A stretch of 15,713 nt of DNA from positions 1-15,713 of the forward strand of contig JAHJRJ010000217.1 of NCBI GenBank assembly GCA_018830765.1. The letters are read 5' to 3'. This document shows, piece after piece, positions 1 to 5,909 of this stretch. The notes under the pieces were generated by a model. The model searched no databases. It worked only from the letters and a program-made list of their open reading frames with translations, and was not told where the DNA came from. The translations under genes were made by a program, and so were the position numbers. Each line of letters starts with the position of its first letter. Position 1 is the stretch's first letter. The DNA is from Bacteroidota bacterium. Its GTDB lineage: Bacteria > Bacteroidota > Ignavibacteria > UBA10030 > BY39.

Positions 1-65
1 ATCCAGTTTGCACAGAATATCTCTAATTATAAGTTAGAGTTTAAAATGGAATAATCTAATAACTC

Positions 66-140
66 CGAACTCATCCCCCCAACCCCCTTCTCTTAGTAAG
101 AGAAGGGGGAATCGGATTAAACTTTGCGGGGTTGAGTTCG
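66..140. repeat. Nested palindromic element upstream of panB
   Basis: A perfect 12-bp stem pairs 83-94 (CCCCCTTCTCTT) with 98-109 around a 3-base loop. An outer arm pairs 66-78 (CGAACTCA then T and C's) with 128-140, with one mismatch. The inner arm has no following T-run, so it does not look like a standard terminator. C-rich hairpins of this style are common dispersed repeats in many bacterial genomes. The right outer arm ends 30 bases before the panB ATG, so the element lies in or next to the panB 5' leader and could affect its mRNA. Bases 1-65 upstream show nothing recognisable. Confidence 0.75.
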
Positions 141-170
141 ATCTTTCTATTTTGCAAACAATCAAATACC

Positions 171-983
171 ATGATAACTGAAAACATAAAACGAATAACC
201 ACGAAAGTAATCGTTGAGATGAAAAAGAGCGGCGAAAAAATTTCTGCGCTCACAGCTTACGATTATATAATAGCAAAAATGTTAGACGACGCCGGAATGG
301 ATATTATTCTCGTGGGCGATTCATTGGGGAACGTTTTTCAAGGTCAGGAAACCACATTGCCGGTTACTGTTGACGAGATAATCTACCACACAAAAGCAGT
401 CAGACGTGCCGTAAAACGATCGCTGGTTGTGGTAGATATGCCGTTCCTATCTTATCAAATTAGTATTGAGGATGCAGTCCGTAATTGCGGAAGAGTGTTG
501 AAAGAAACCGGAGCAGAAGCAATAAAAATTGAAGGCGGCAAACCGATGGTCGAAACAATTCGTCGGCTTGTTGAAGTCGGTATTCCCGTAATGGGACATC
601 TTGGACTCACACCGCAATCGATTCATAAATTCGGCAGCTACGAAGTAAGAGGAAAAGCTAAAACCGAAGCTGAAAATATTTTGCGCGATGCCAAAGAGTT
701 AGAAAAAGCGGGCGCCTTCTCGATCGTTCTTGAAAAAATACCTTACGGTCTTGCCAAAAAAGTTACTGACTCCGTTTCCATTCCGACTATCGGTATCGGC
801 GCGGGCAAACATTGCGACGGTCAAATACTTGTGTGTTACGATATGTTAGGAATGTTCGAAGATTTCCAACCCAAATTTGCCCGCAAGTATGCTAACCTTG
901 CAAAGATAATCAGAAATTCATTTGATAATTATTTGAAAGATGTGAAAACGGGAAAATTTCCGAATAAAGAAGAAAGTTTTTAA
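171..983 (+). CDS. panB: 3-methyl-2-oxobutanoate hydroxymethyltransferase (PanB)
   Basis: This cytosolic enzyme transfers a hydroxymethyl group from 5,10-methylenetetrahydrofolate to 3-methyl-2-oxobutanoate, giving ketopantoate, the first committed step of pantothenate and coenzyme A synthesis. The 270-residue product has the normal family length and a single TIM-barrel domain. Family motifs seen: TAYDY (28-32), LVGDSLG (47-53), VVDMPF (87-92), KIEGG (119-123), VLEKIP (186-191), and IGIGAG followed by DGQILV near 207-221. By alignment with the E. coli enzyme, D50 and D89 would bind Mg2+, and E121 and E188 would complete the active site. The ATG at 171 is chosen over an in-frame TTG at 132, because the extra 13 residues are outside the family and the TTG lies inside a palindromic repeat. 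No other pan gene is present nearby. Confidence 0.96.
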   Translation: MITENIKRITTKVIVEMKKSGEKISALTAYDYIIAKMLDDAGMDIILVGDSLGNVFQGQETTLPVTVDEIIYHTKAVRRAVKRSLVVVDMPFLSYQISIEDAVRNCGRVLKETGAEAIKIEGGKPMVETIRRLVEVGIPVMGHLGLTPQSIHKFGSYEVRGKAKTEAENILRDAKELEKAGAFSIVLEKIPYGLAKKVTDSVSIPTIGIGAGKHCDGQILVCYDMLGMFEDFQPKFARKYANLAKIIRNSFDNYLKDVKTGKFPNKEESF

Positions 984-1029
984 ATTAGAAAATAGAATAT
1001 TGAATGTAGAAGATAGAGTGTAGAATTTC
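984..1029. repeat. Seven-base-period repeat array, left flank of four-helix-bundle gene
   Basis: GAA or GAG triplets begin at 988, 995, 1002, 1009, 1016 and 1023, exactly seven bases apart, with loose consensus (T)(A/T)GAATR. The array starts one base after the panB stop codon. Its first 16 bases (984-999) match, in inverted orientation, 1437-1452 downstream of the next gene at 14 of 16 positions. Confidence 0.7.
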
Positions 1030-1065
1030 TATAGCGAATTAGATATTTAGGAAGAAGGAAGATTG

Positions 1066-1428
1066 ATGGATACCTCGAAGAGCTTTCAGGATCTGATAGT
1101 ATGGCAAAAATCCCATGAATTTGTTTTGAAAGTTTATCATTTTACAGAATCTTTTCCTAAGAAAGAAATTTATGGTTTAACATCTCAATTCAGAAGATCA
1201 GCCATTTCGATTGCCGCAAATATTGCTGAAGGATTTAAAAAACGTGGTAAGAAAGATAAAATTAGATATTTTAATATTGCTCACGGTTCTCTGGAAGAGT
1301 GCAGATATTATTTGATTTTGTCTAATGATTTAAACTATGGCAATCATCCGGATTTGTTTAAACTTATGGAAGAAATCGGCAAATTAATAAATGCATATTC
1401 ACGTAAAATTCAAGATTCCGAACCCTAA
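1066..1428 (+). CDS. Four-helix-bundle protein (S23/23S rRNA intervening-sequence family)
   Basis: This 120-residue protein belongs to the family first seen as ORFs in 23S rRNA intervening sequences, now widespread as stand-alone genes. Its biochemical function is not established. Family features seen: the N-terminal FQDLIVWQKSHEF segment, GLTSQFRRSAISIAANIAEG (residues about 43-62), and the SLEECRYYL segment of the third helix. Basic and aromatic residues dominate, and no signal peptide or membrane segment is seen. The ATG at 1066 is preferred over the TTG at 1063, since a purine-rich ribosome-binding stretch (AGGAAGAAGGAA) ends six bases upstream. The gene sits alone between panB and surE and is bracketed by inverted seven-base-period repeats, an arrangement resembling the stem-bounded ORF of an rRNA intervening sequence, although no rRNA is present. 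Confidence 0.9.
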   Translation: MDTSKSFQDLIVWQKSHEFVLKVYHFTESFPKKEIYGLTSQFRRSAISIAANIAEGFKKRGKKDKIRYFNIAHGSLEECRYYLILSNDLNYGNHPDLFKLMEEIGKLINAYSRKIQDSEP

Positions 1429-1452
1429 TTCTTCTGTATTCTAACTTCTAAT
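1429..1452. repeat. Inverted seven-base-period repeat, right flank of four-helix-bundle gene
   Basis: TTC triplets begin at 1432, 1439 and 1446, seven bases apart, which reads as GAA repeats on the minus strand. Bases 1437-1452 are an imperfect inverted copy (14 of 16) of 984-999. The two arms bound a segment of about 470 bp holding only the four-helix-bundle gene. Confidence 0.6.
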
Positions 1453-1483
1453 GTCTTACAAAGCTCAATTATGAAAAAATATT

Positions 1484-2251
1484 ATGCCACGAAATAACCC
1501 TAAAATACTTGTATCCAACGACGACGGCATAGACGCACCTGGTATTTATGCACTCGCTAACGAAATAAAAAAAATGGGAGATGTTATCGTCGTTGCCCCC
1601 GACGAACAACAGAGCGCAGTCGGTCACGCAATCACTATGAACTATCCGCTGCGAGCAACGAAGTTTTATAAAAACGGAAAATTTTTCGGCTATGCTATTG
1701 ACGGAACACCAACAGATGCGGTAAAATTAGCCGTAAATTCACTCTTGAAAGAACCACCCGATTTGATCATCTCTGGAATCAATCACGGGGCGAATACTGC
1801 AATTAGTATTATTTATTCCGGAACAGTTTCCGCAGCAACCGAGGGTACAATACTCGGGATTCCATCCATCGCAGTATCGCTTACTACTTACGGCAAGCCC
1901 GATTTCCGTTATGCGGCAAAAGTTGCGCGAAAAATTGCCAATATTGTGTTGAAAAAAGGATTACCCAAAGGAGTTCTCCTGAATGTGAATGTACCGGCTG
2001 TATCCGAAAAAGAAATTAAAGGCATAAAAGTAACGCGCCAGAGTAAAGCTACCTGGGACGACTGGTTCGAAGCTCGCCGCGACCCGAACAATAAAGAATA
2101 TTTCTGGCTTACAGGCAGACTTGTAACAAAAGATAAGTCTGATGATACTGACCAGGCAGCAGTAGAGAATAATTTTGTGTCAATTACTCCAATCCAATAC
2201 GACCTCACCGACTACGAGATGTTCGAGAAAATGAAAAAGTGGAAGTGGTGA
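1484..2251 (+). CDS. surE: 5'/3'-nucleotidase SurE
   Basis: SurE is a cytosolic metal-dependent phosphatase that removes phosphate from nucleoside monophosphates and is linked to stationary-phase survival. The 255-residue length is normal. Family motifs seen: SNDDGIDAPG (11-20) with metal ligands D13 and D14; QSAVGHAIT (43-51) with ligand S44; the GTPTDAVK loop (74-81); and SGINHGAN (97-104) with ligand N100. These four positions form the known metal site. The start is the ATG at 1484, where MPRNNPKILVSNDDG gives the usual short N-terminus; no clear ribosome-binding sequence precedes it. The stop is only nine bases before hsdM, so the restriction locus appears to be joined directly to this gene's 3' end. 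Confidence 0.95.
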   Translation: MPRNNPKILVSNDDGIDAPGIYALANEIKKMGDVIVVAPDEQQSAVGHAITMNYPLRATKFYKNGKFFGYAIDGTPTDAVKLAVNSLLKEPPDLIISGINHGANTAISIIYSGTVSAATEGTILGIPSIAVSLTTYGKPDFRYAAKVARKIANIVLKKGLPKGVLLNVNVPAVSEKEIKGIKVTRQSKATWDDWFEARRDPNNKEYFWLTGRLVTKDKSDDTDQAAVENNFVSITPIQYDLTDYEMFEKMKKWKW

Positions 2252-2260
2252 GAAAAGATT

Positions 2261-3862
2261 ATGCCCAACAACGACATCGAAAAGAAACTCTGGGCAGCGG
2301 CAGATGAACTGCGGGCAAACTCTAAACTTAAATCTACCGAGTATGCAACACCAGTTTTAGGATTGATATTCCTTCGATTTGCTGACTTTAAATTTTCTCA
2401 AGCTGAGAAACAATTACAAGTCAAAGCAACCGGACGTAAACAGATTACTAAAGCTGATTACCAGGCAATGGGTGTGATGTATTTGCCTGATAAATCTCGA
2501 TTCTCCAAACTCATAAATCTTCCGGAAAGTGCTGATATAGGTAAAGCGATAAACGATGCGATGAAGGCGATTGAAACAGACAACGAAGAACTGCGAGATG
2601 TTCTGCCGAAGAATTACCAAAGCTTCGAGAAGCGTATCCTGATAGAGTTACTGAAAATTCTCAACTCCATACCGATGGATATTGAAGGCGATACATTCGG
2701 GAAAATTTATGAGTATTTCCTCGGTGAGTTTGCTATGACCGAAGGACAAAAAGGGGGCGAGTTCTTCACGCCTACTTCAATCGTAAAATTGATTGTTGAG
2801 ATAATTGAGCCGTACCACGGACGCATATTTGACCCTGCTTGCGGCTCAGGCGGTATGTTTGTGCAGAGTGCGCACTTTGTGGAGAGACATAAAAAAAGAC
2901 CAAGCGATGAGATCGCTGTTTATGGACAGGAAAATAAAACGGAAACACTCCGACTCTGTAAATTAAATCTCGCTGTGCACGGTCTCTCCGGCGAAATTAA
3001 AGATGGCAATACATACTACGAAGACCCTCACAACTGCACTGGCAAGTTTGACTTTGTTATGGCAAATCCGCCATTCAATGTTGACCGTGTGGATAAAGAG
3101 CGTATCAAGGATGATCCGCGTTTCCCGTTTGGTATGCCTAAGACGGATAATGCCAATTATCTCTGGATACAAATATTTTACAGTGCTTTAAATAAGAACG
3201 GACGAGCAGGTTTTGTAATGGCAAACTCTGCCGGCGATGCCCGTTCCTCCGAGCTTGAGATTCGGAAGAAGCTGATTGAGTCCAATGCTGTTGATGTTGT
3301 TATTTCCATTGGCTCAAACTTTTTCTATACTGTTACGCTTCCCTGTACGCTCTGGTTTCTTGACAAGGGCAAAGCCCTCACCGTATCTCGAAAGCAACCG
3401 GGACGGGGTGAGGGTAATGATCGGAAGGACAAAGTGCTTTTCATAGATGCACGGCATATTTACAGGCAAATTGACCGTGCGCACCGTGATTTTACACCTG
3501 AGCAAATTGAGTTCATTTCTAACATTGTACGGTTGTATCGTGGTGAAACCCTCACCCCTGCCCCCTCTCCCAAATCGGGTGAGGGGAACGCCCCTTCGTT
3601 AGAAAAAATATTTTACAACGGAAAGTATGTTGATGTACCGGGATTGTGCAAAGTTGCAACGATTAAAGAAATTGATGCGCAAGGATGGAGTTTAAATCCC
3701 GGACGGTATGTTGGTGTAACTGAAAGAGCGGCTGATGACTTTGATTTCAAAGAAAAATTGGAAGAGTTGAATGAGGAATTAGAAATTCTTAATACTGAAG
3801 CAAGAGAATTGGAAGAAAGAATTGCAGAGAATGCAGCAAAGTTGCTTGAAGATGGTAAATAA
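2261..3862 (+). CDS. hsdM: Type I restriction-modification system DNA methyltransferase subunit
   Basis: HsdM is the adenine-N6 methyltransferase subunit that acts with HsdS to methylate host DNA. The 533-residue protein has an N-terminal helical domain (about 1-140), then the methylase core. S-adenosylmethionine motif I reads DPACGSGG (191-198), and the catalytic motif NPPF lies at 269-272, typical of N6-adenine enzymes. The C-terminal segment (DVPGLCKVATIKEI, LNPGRYVGV, then a coiled-coil-like Glu/Leu-rich tail) is also typical. Two stretches, about residues 371-386 and 429-444, do not look like family sequence. They are in-frame translations of palindromic repeats (for example TLTPAPSPKSGEG) placed in surface-like loops after LDKGK and after LYRGE, and the gene remains open. 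The ATG at 2261 has only nine bases between it and the surE stop, with no room for a usual promoter, so transcription may come from surE or further upstream. Confidence 0.95.
   Translation: MPNNDIEKKLWAAADELRANSKLKSTEYATPVLGLIFLRFADFKFSQAEKQLQVKATGRKQITKADYQAMGVMYLPDKSRFSKLINLPESADIGKAINDAMKAIETDNEELRDVLPKNYQSFEKRILIELLKILNSIPMDIEGDTFGKIYEYFLGEFAMTEGQKGGEFFTPTSIVKLIVEIIEPYHGRIFDPACGSGGMFVQSAHFVERHKKRPSDEIAVYGQENKTETLRLCKLNLAVHGLSGEIKDGNTYYEDPHNCTGKFDFVMANPPFNVDRVDKERIKDDPRFPFGMPKTDNANYLWIQIFYSALNKNGRAGFVMANSAGDARSSELEIRKKLIESNAVDVVISIGSNFFYTVTLPCTLWFLDKGKALTVSRKQPGRGEGNDRKDKVLFIDARHIYRQIDRAHRDFTPEQIEFISNIVRLYRGETLTPAPSPKSGEGNAPSLEKIFYNGKYVDVPGLCKVATIKEIDAQGWSLNPGRYVGVTERAADDFDFKEKLEELNEELEILNTEARELEERIAENAAKLLEDGK
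3371..3416. repeat. In-frame palindromic element inside hsdM (copy 1)
   Basis: The left arm CCCTCACCGT (3375-3384) pairs with ACGGGGTGAGGG (3403-3414), with two extra G's in the right arm. Its minus strand begins CCCTCACCCC, the same start as the second element at 3549, so it appears to be the same family in inverted orientation. It adds about 14 residues, roughly ALTVSRKQPGRGEG, to HsdM between LDKG and the RKDKVLFIDARH segment, without breaking the frame. Confidence 0.65.
3547..3587. repeat. In-frame palindromic element inside hsdM (copy 2)
   Basis: The left arm CCCTCACCC (3549-3557) is perfectly complementary to GGGTGAGGG (3577-3585), with a C-rich loop between. It is translated as TLTPAPSPKSGEG after the family motif LYRGE. 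C-rich repeats giving such peptides are seen dispersed in many genomes. Here the insertion has kept the reading frame. Confidence 0.7.
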
Positions 3863-3888
3863 ATATCAGATAGAAAGGAATTAATAAT

Positions 3889-4458
3889 ATGACACAGCAG
3901 ACAGTTGTAACGCTCAACTCAATTTTTCAGCTCAAGATTACGATCAAAAATTGCAAACCACCTATTTGGCGCCGGATACAAGTAAGGGACGACACTTCGC
4001 TTTCAAAACTTCACCGAATACTGCAAATAATATTTTGGTGGACCGACACACACTTGCACAGCTTCACAATTGACCGTAGAGAATATGGTGTACCGAGCAA
4101 GGAAGATTTCCATCCGGTAATAAACGAACGGAATTTTATACTGAGGCATGTTATTCATCAGGAAAAGCAGCGGTTTCTTTACACTTACGATTTTGGAGAT
4201 GGATGGGAACACGAGATTCTTGTTGAGAAGATGCTGCCCGCAGAGGTTGGCGTCCATTACCCTCGTTGTATTGCGGGTAAGCGAAAACGCCCGCCTGAAG
4301 ATTGCGGCGGTCCGTGGGGATATATGGACTTAATGGAAATTAGAAAAAATCCCGATCACCCTGATTATGCAGAACGGATGGGGTGGCTTGGCGATGTGTA
4401 CGACCCCGAAGAATTTGATATCGATTTGATAAACGGATCTCTGAAAAGATTGCGATGA
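3889..4458 (+). CDS. Plasmid pRiA4b ORF-3 family protein
   Basis: The 189-residue protein matches the pRiA4b ORF-3-like family, which is widespread in bacteria, often near mobile or accessory genes, and has no settled biochemical role. Motifs seen: QLKITIKNCKPPIWRRIQV near residues 15-33, the LHRILQIIFWW.DTHLHSF segment, YDFGDGWEHEI (about 100-110), and a PRCIAGKRKRPPEDCGGPWGY segment (about 125-145) followed by a NPDHPDY motif. The paired cysteines and acidic/His residues could bind a metal, but this is inferred. An AGAAAGGA stretch lies about 12 bases before the ATG. It separates hsdM from hsdS, which are usually adjacent, so it is probably a later insertion or a passenger. No transposase accompanies it. 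Confidence 0.88.
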   Translation: MTQQTVVTLNSIFQLKITIKNCKPPIWRRIQVRDDTSLSKLHRILQIIFWWTDTHLHSFTIDRREYGVPSKEDFHPVINERNFILRHVIHQEKQRFLYTYDFGDGWEHEILVEKMLPAEVGVHYPRCIAGKRKRPPEDCGGPWGYMDLMEIRKNPDHPDYAERMGWLGDVYDPEEFDIDLINGSLKRLR

Positions 4459-4520
4459 TAGAATCCAAAAGAAAAAGACCCGATGATACGACTGATTATT
4501 AAACTGACACAGCAAAAGTA

Positions 4521-5909
4521 ATGAAGAACGGTTGGAAAAAAATAAGACTAAAGGAAGTCTGCGAAATTACTTCGAGTAAGAGAATATACGCTGCCGATTA
4601 TCAGAACGAAGGTATTCCCTTTTTTCGTGGAAAGGAAATTATAGAGAAGCAGAAAGGAATCATCGCTGTTTCAACAGAGCTATATATTTCAAAGGAAAAA
4701 TTTCGCAGCATAAAAAGTAAATTTGGTGCGCCACAGGTTGGCGAGTTATTACTAACATCCGTTGGGACTCTTGGTGTTCCATATGTTATCAAGGAAGGCG
4801 AAGAGTTCTATTTCAAAGATGGTAATTTGACCTGGTTTAAAAATTTTATAGATCTGGATGTCAAGTTTTTATACTACTGGTTTTTATCACCGTTTGGTAA
4901 AGCTCAGCTTAAAAAAAGTACGATCGGATCGTCTCAGCCGGCTTTTACAATTGTATTACTCAAGGATTTGGAGATAAAACTTCCACCTCTTGATACCCAG
5001 CGCAAAATTGCATCAATTCTCTCTGCCTACGACGACCTGATTGAGAACAACACACGTCGCATAAAGATATTGGAAGAAATGGCGTCAGCGATTTACAGGG
5101 AATGGTTTGTGGAATTTCGATTTTCGAATGTCGAATGTCGAATGCCGCTCCGTCCCGCTCCGTCCCGATGGGACGAGAGTCCATTCGGGAATGGGACGAG
5201 AGTCCATTCGGGAAATGTCGAATTACGAATAGCAACTCCTGAAGAGAAAAAGCTTACAGGCAAGGATCTGTTTCCGAAAGGATGGGAAGCGAGACCTTTG
5301 CAAAGCCTTACTGCTTCTCTCACCGATGGTGACTGGATTGAAACAAAAGATCAAGGCGGAGAAGACTATCGGTTACTTCAAGTATCAAACATTGGGGTAA
5401 GTGAGTTTGCTGAAACTGGCAATTATCGCTATATAACACAAGATACATTTGACCGTTTGAGATGCCAAGAGGTCTTACCCGGAGACATACTCATATCGAG
5501 GATGCCAAAACCGACAGGACGTGCATGGTTGGTGACCTTACAACCTTGGAAGATGATCACAGCAGTTGATGTTGCAATAGCGAAAGTTGATGATCATAAA
5601 GCTGATCCATACTTTGTTCTTTATTTATTGAACTCACTTGAGCAAATTGACCAAGTTGAAAGAAGGACTACGGGAACAACCAGACCAAGAATTTCACGTA
5701 GTAGCCTTGCTTCAATACCAGTAGTTGTGCCACCAATCTTACTTCAAAAGTCCTTCGGCAAGTTTACAAACAGTAACTACCAACTAAGCACGACACTTAG
5801 GAACAAGAACACAAATCTTCGCCGTACACGCGACCTGCTGCTGCCGAAGCTGATATCAGGAGAAATAGATGTGGAAGGAATTAATATTAATACAATCAAG
5901 GAAAACTAA
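4521..5909 (+). CDS. hsdS: Type I restriction-modification system specificity subunit
   Basis: HsdS recognises the two halves of a split DNA target and scaffolds HsdM and HsdR. The 462-residue product has the usual two halves. The first target-recognition domain is about residues 1-150. It is followed by a conserved helical spacer (LPPLDTQRKIASILSAYDDL, then IYREWFVEFRF). The second recognition domain runs from KGWEARPL (about 253) to about 400, and the distal conserved helix ends with RDLLLPKLISGEIDVE. Residues about 201-235, between the spacer and the second domain, are translated from a triplicated seven-base repeat and a 73-bp dispersed element. They may lengthen the linker between recognition domains and so alter half-site spacing; that is an inference. 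The stop codon overlaps the helicase start by one base (TAATG). Its 3' end is repeated twice downstream. Confidence 0.94.
   Translation: MKNGWKKIRLKEVCEITSSKRIYAADYQNEGIPFFRGKEIIEKQKGIIAVSTELYISKEKFRSIKSKFGAPQVGELLLTSVGTLGVPYVIKEGEEFYFKDGNLTWFKNFIDLDVKFLYYWFLSPFGKAQLKKSTIGSSQPAFTIVLLKDLEIKLPPLDTQRKIASILSAYDDLIENNTRRIKILEEMASAIYREWFVEFRFSNVECRMPLRPAPSRWDESPFGNGTRVHSGNVELRIATPEEKKLTGKDLFPKGWEARPLQSLTASLTDGDWIETKDQGGEDYRLLQVSNIGVSEFAETGNYRYITQDTFDRLRCQEVLPGDILISRMPKPTGRAWLVTLQPWKMITAVDVAIAKVDDHKADPYFVLYLLNSLEQIDQVERRTTGTTRPRISRSSLASIPVVVPPILLQKSFGKFTNSNYQLSTTLRNKNTNLRRTRDLLLPKLISGEIDVEGININTIKEN
5124..5144 (+). repeat. Three exact TCGAATG heptamers inside hsdS
   Basis: TCGAATG occurs three times in tandem at 5124-5130, 5131-5137 and 5138-5144, three bases before the 73-bp element at 5147. 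Two more GAAT units follow the element at 5220 and 5227. Together the 21 bases encode SNVECRM in HsdS. Confidence 0.85.
5147..5219 (+). repeat. 73-bp dispersed element, copy 1 (in frame in hsdS)
   Basis: The element has internal structure: two tandem GCTCCGTCCC decamers, then a 23-base unit containing GGGACGAGAGTCCATTCGGG repeated twice in tandem. GGAC-GAGA-GTCC is a small hairpin with a GNRA-type tetraloop in each unit. It matches 7961-8033 at 72 of 73 positions, the only change being A at 5206 versus C at 8020. In HsdS it is read as about 24 residues, including RPAPSRWDESPFGNGTR. Confidence 0.9.
5825..5889 (+). repeat. hsdS 3'-tail direct repeat, copy A (within hsdS)
   Basis: This stretch encodes the conserved HsdS tail RDLLLPKLISGEIDVEGINI. 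It matches 8474-8538 at about 59 of 65 bases, including a 34-base identical core (5844-5877 and 8493-8526). A more diverged third copy starts at about 7902. Confidence 0.88.

Noticed and set aside
83..109. Rho-independent terminator
   Set aside because: The stem is perfect but is not followed by a T-run on either strand and belongs to a larger nested palindrome.
132..170. N-terminal extension of panB from a TTG at 132
   Set aside because: The 13 extra residues lie in a palindromic repeat and do not resemble the family; ATG at 171 gives the normal 270-residue length.
151..170. Bacteroidota-type promoter (TTTG) before panB
   Set aside because: A TATTTTG-like stretch exists, but no convincing -33 element at correct spacing, and AT-rich sequence gives many such matches.
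71..253. Minus-strand ORF over the panB start
   Set aside because: Its end (PPSLTKRRGLGG) is the translation of a C-rich repeat, and the rest is antisense to panB.
5124..5219. CRISPR array
   Set aside because: The tandem units are adjacent with no spacers, and no cas gene is present.
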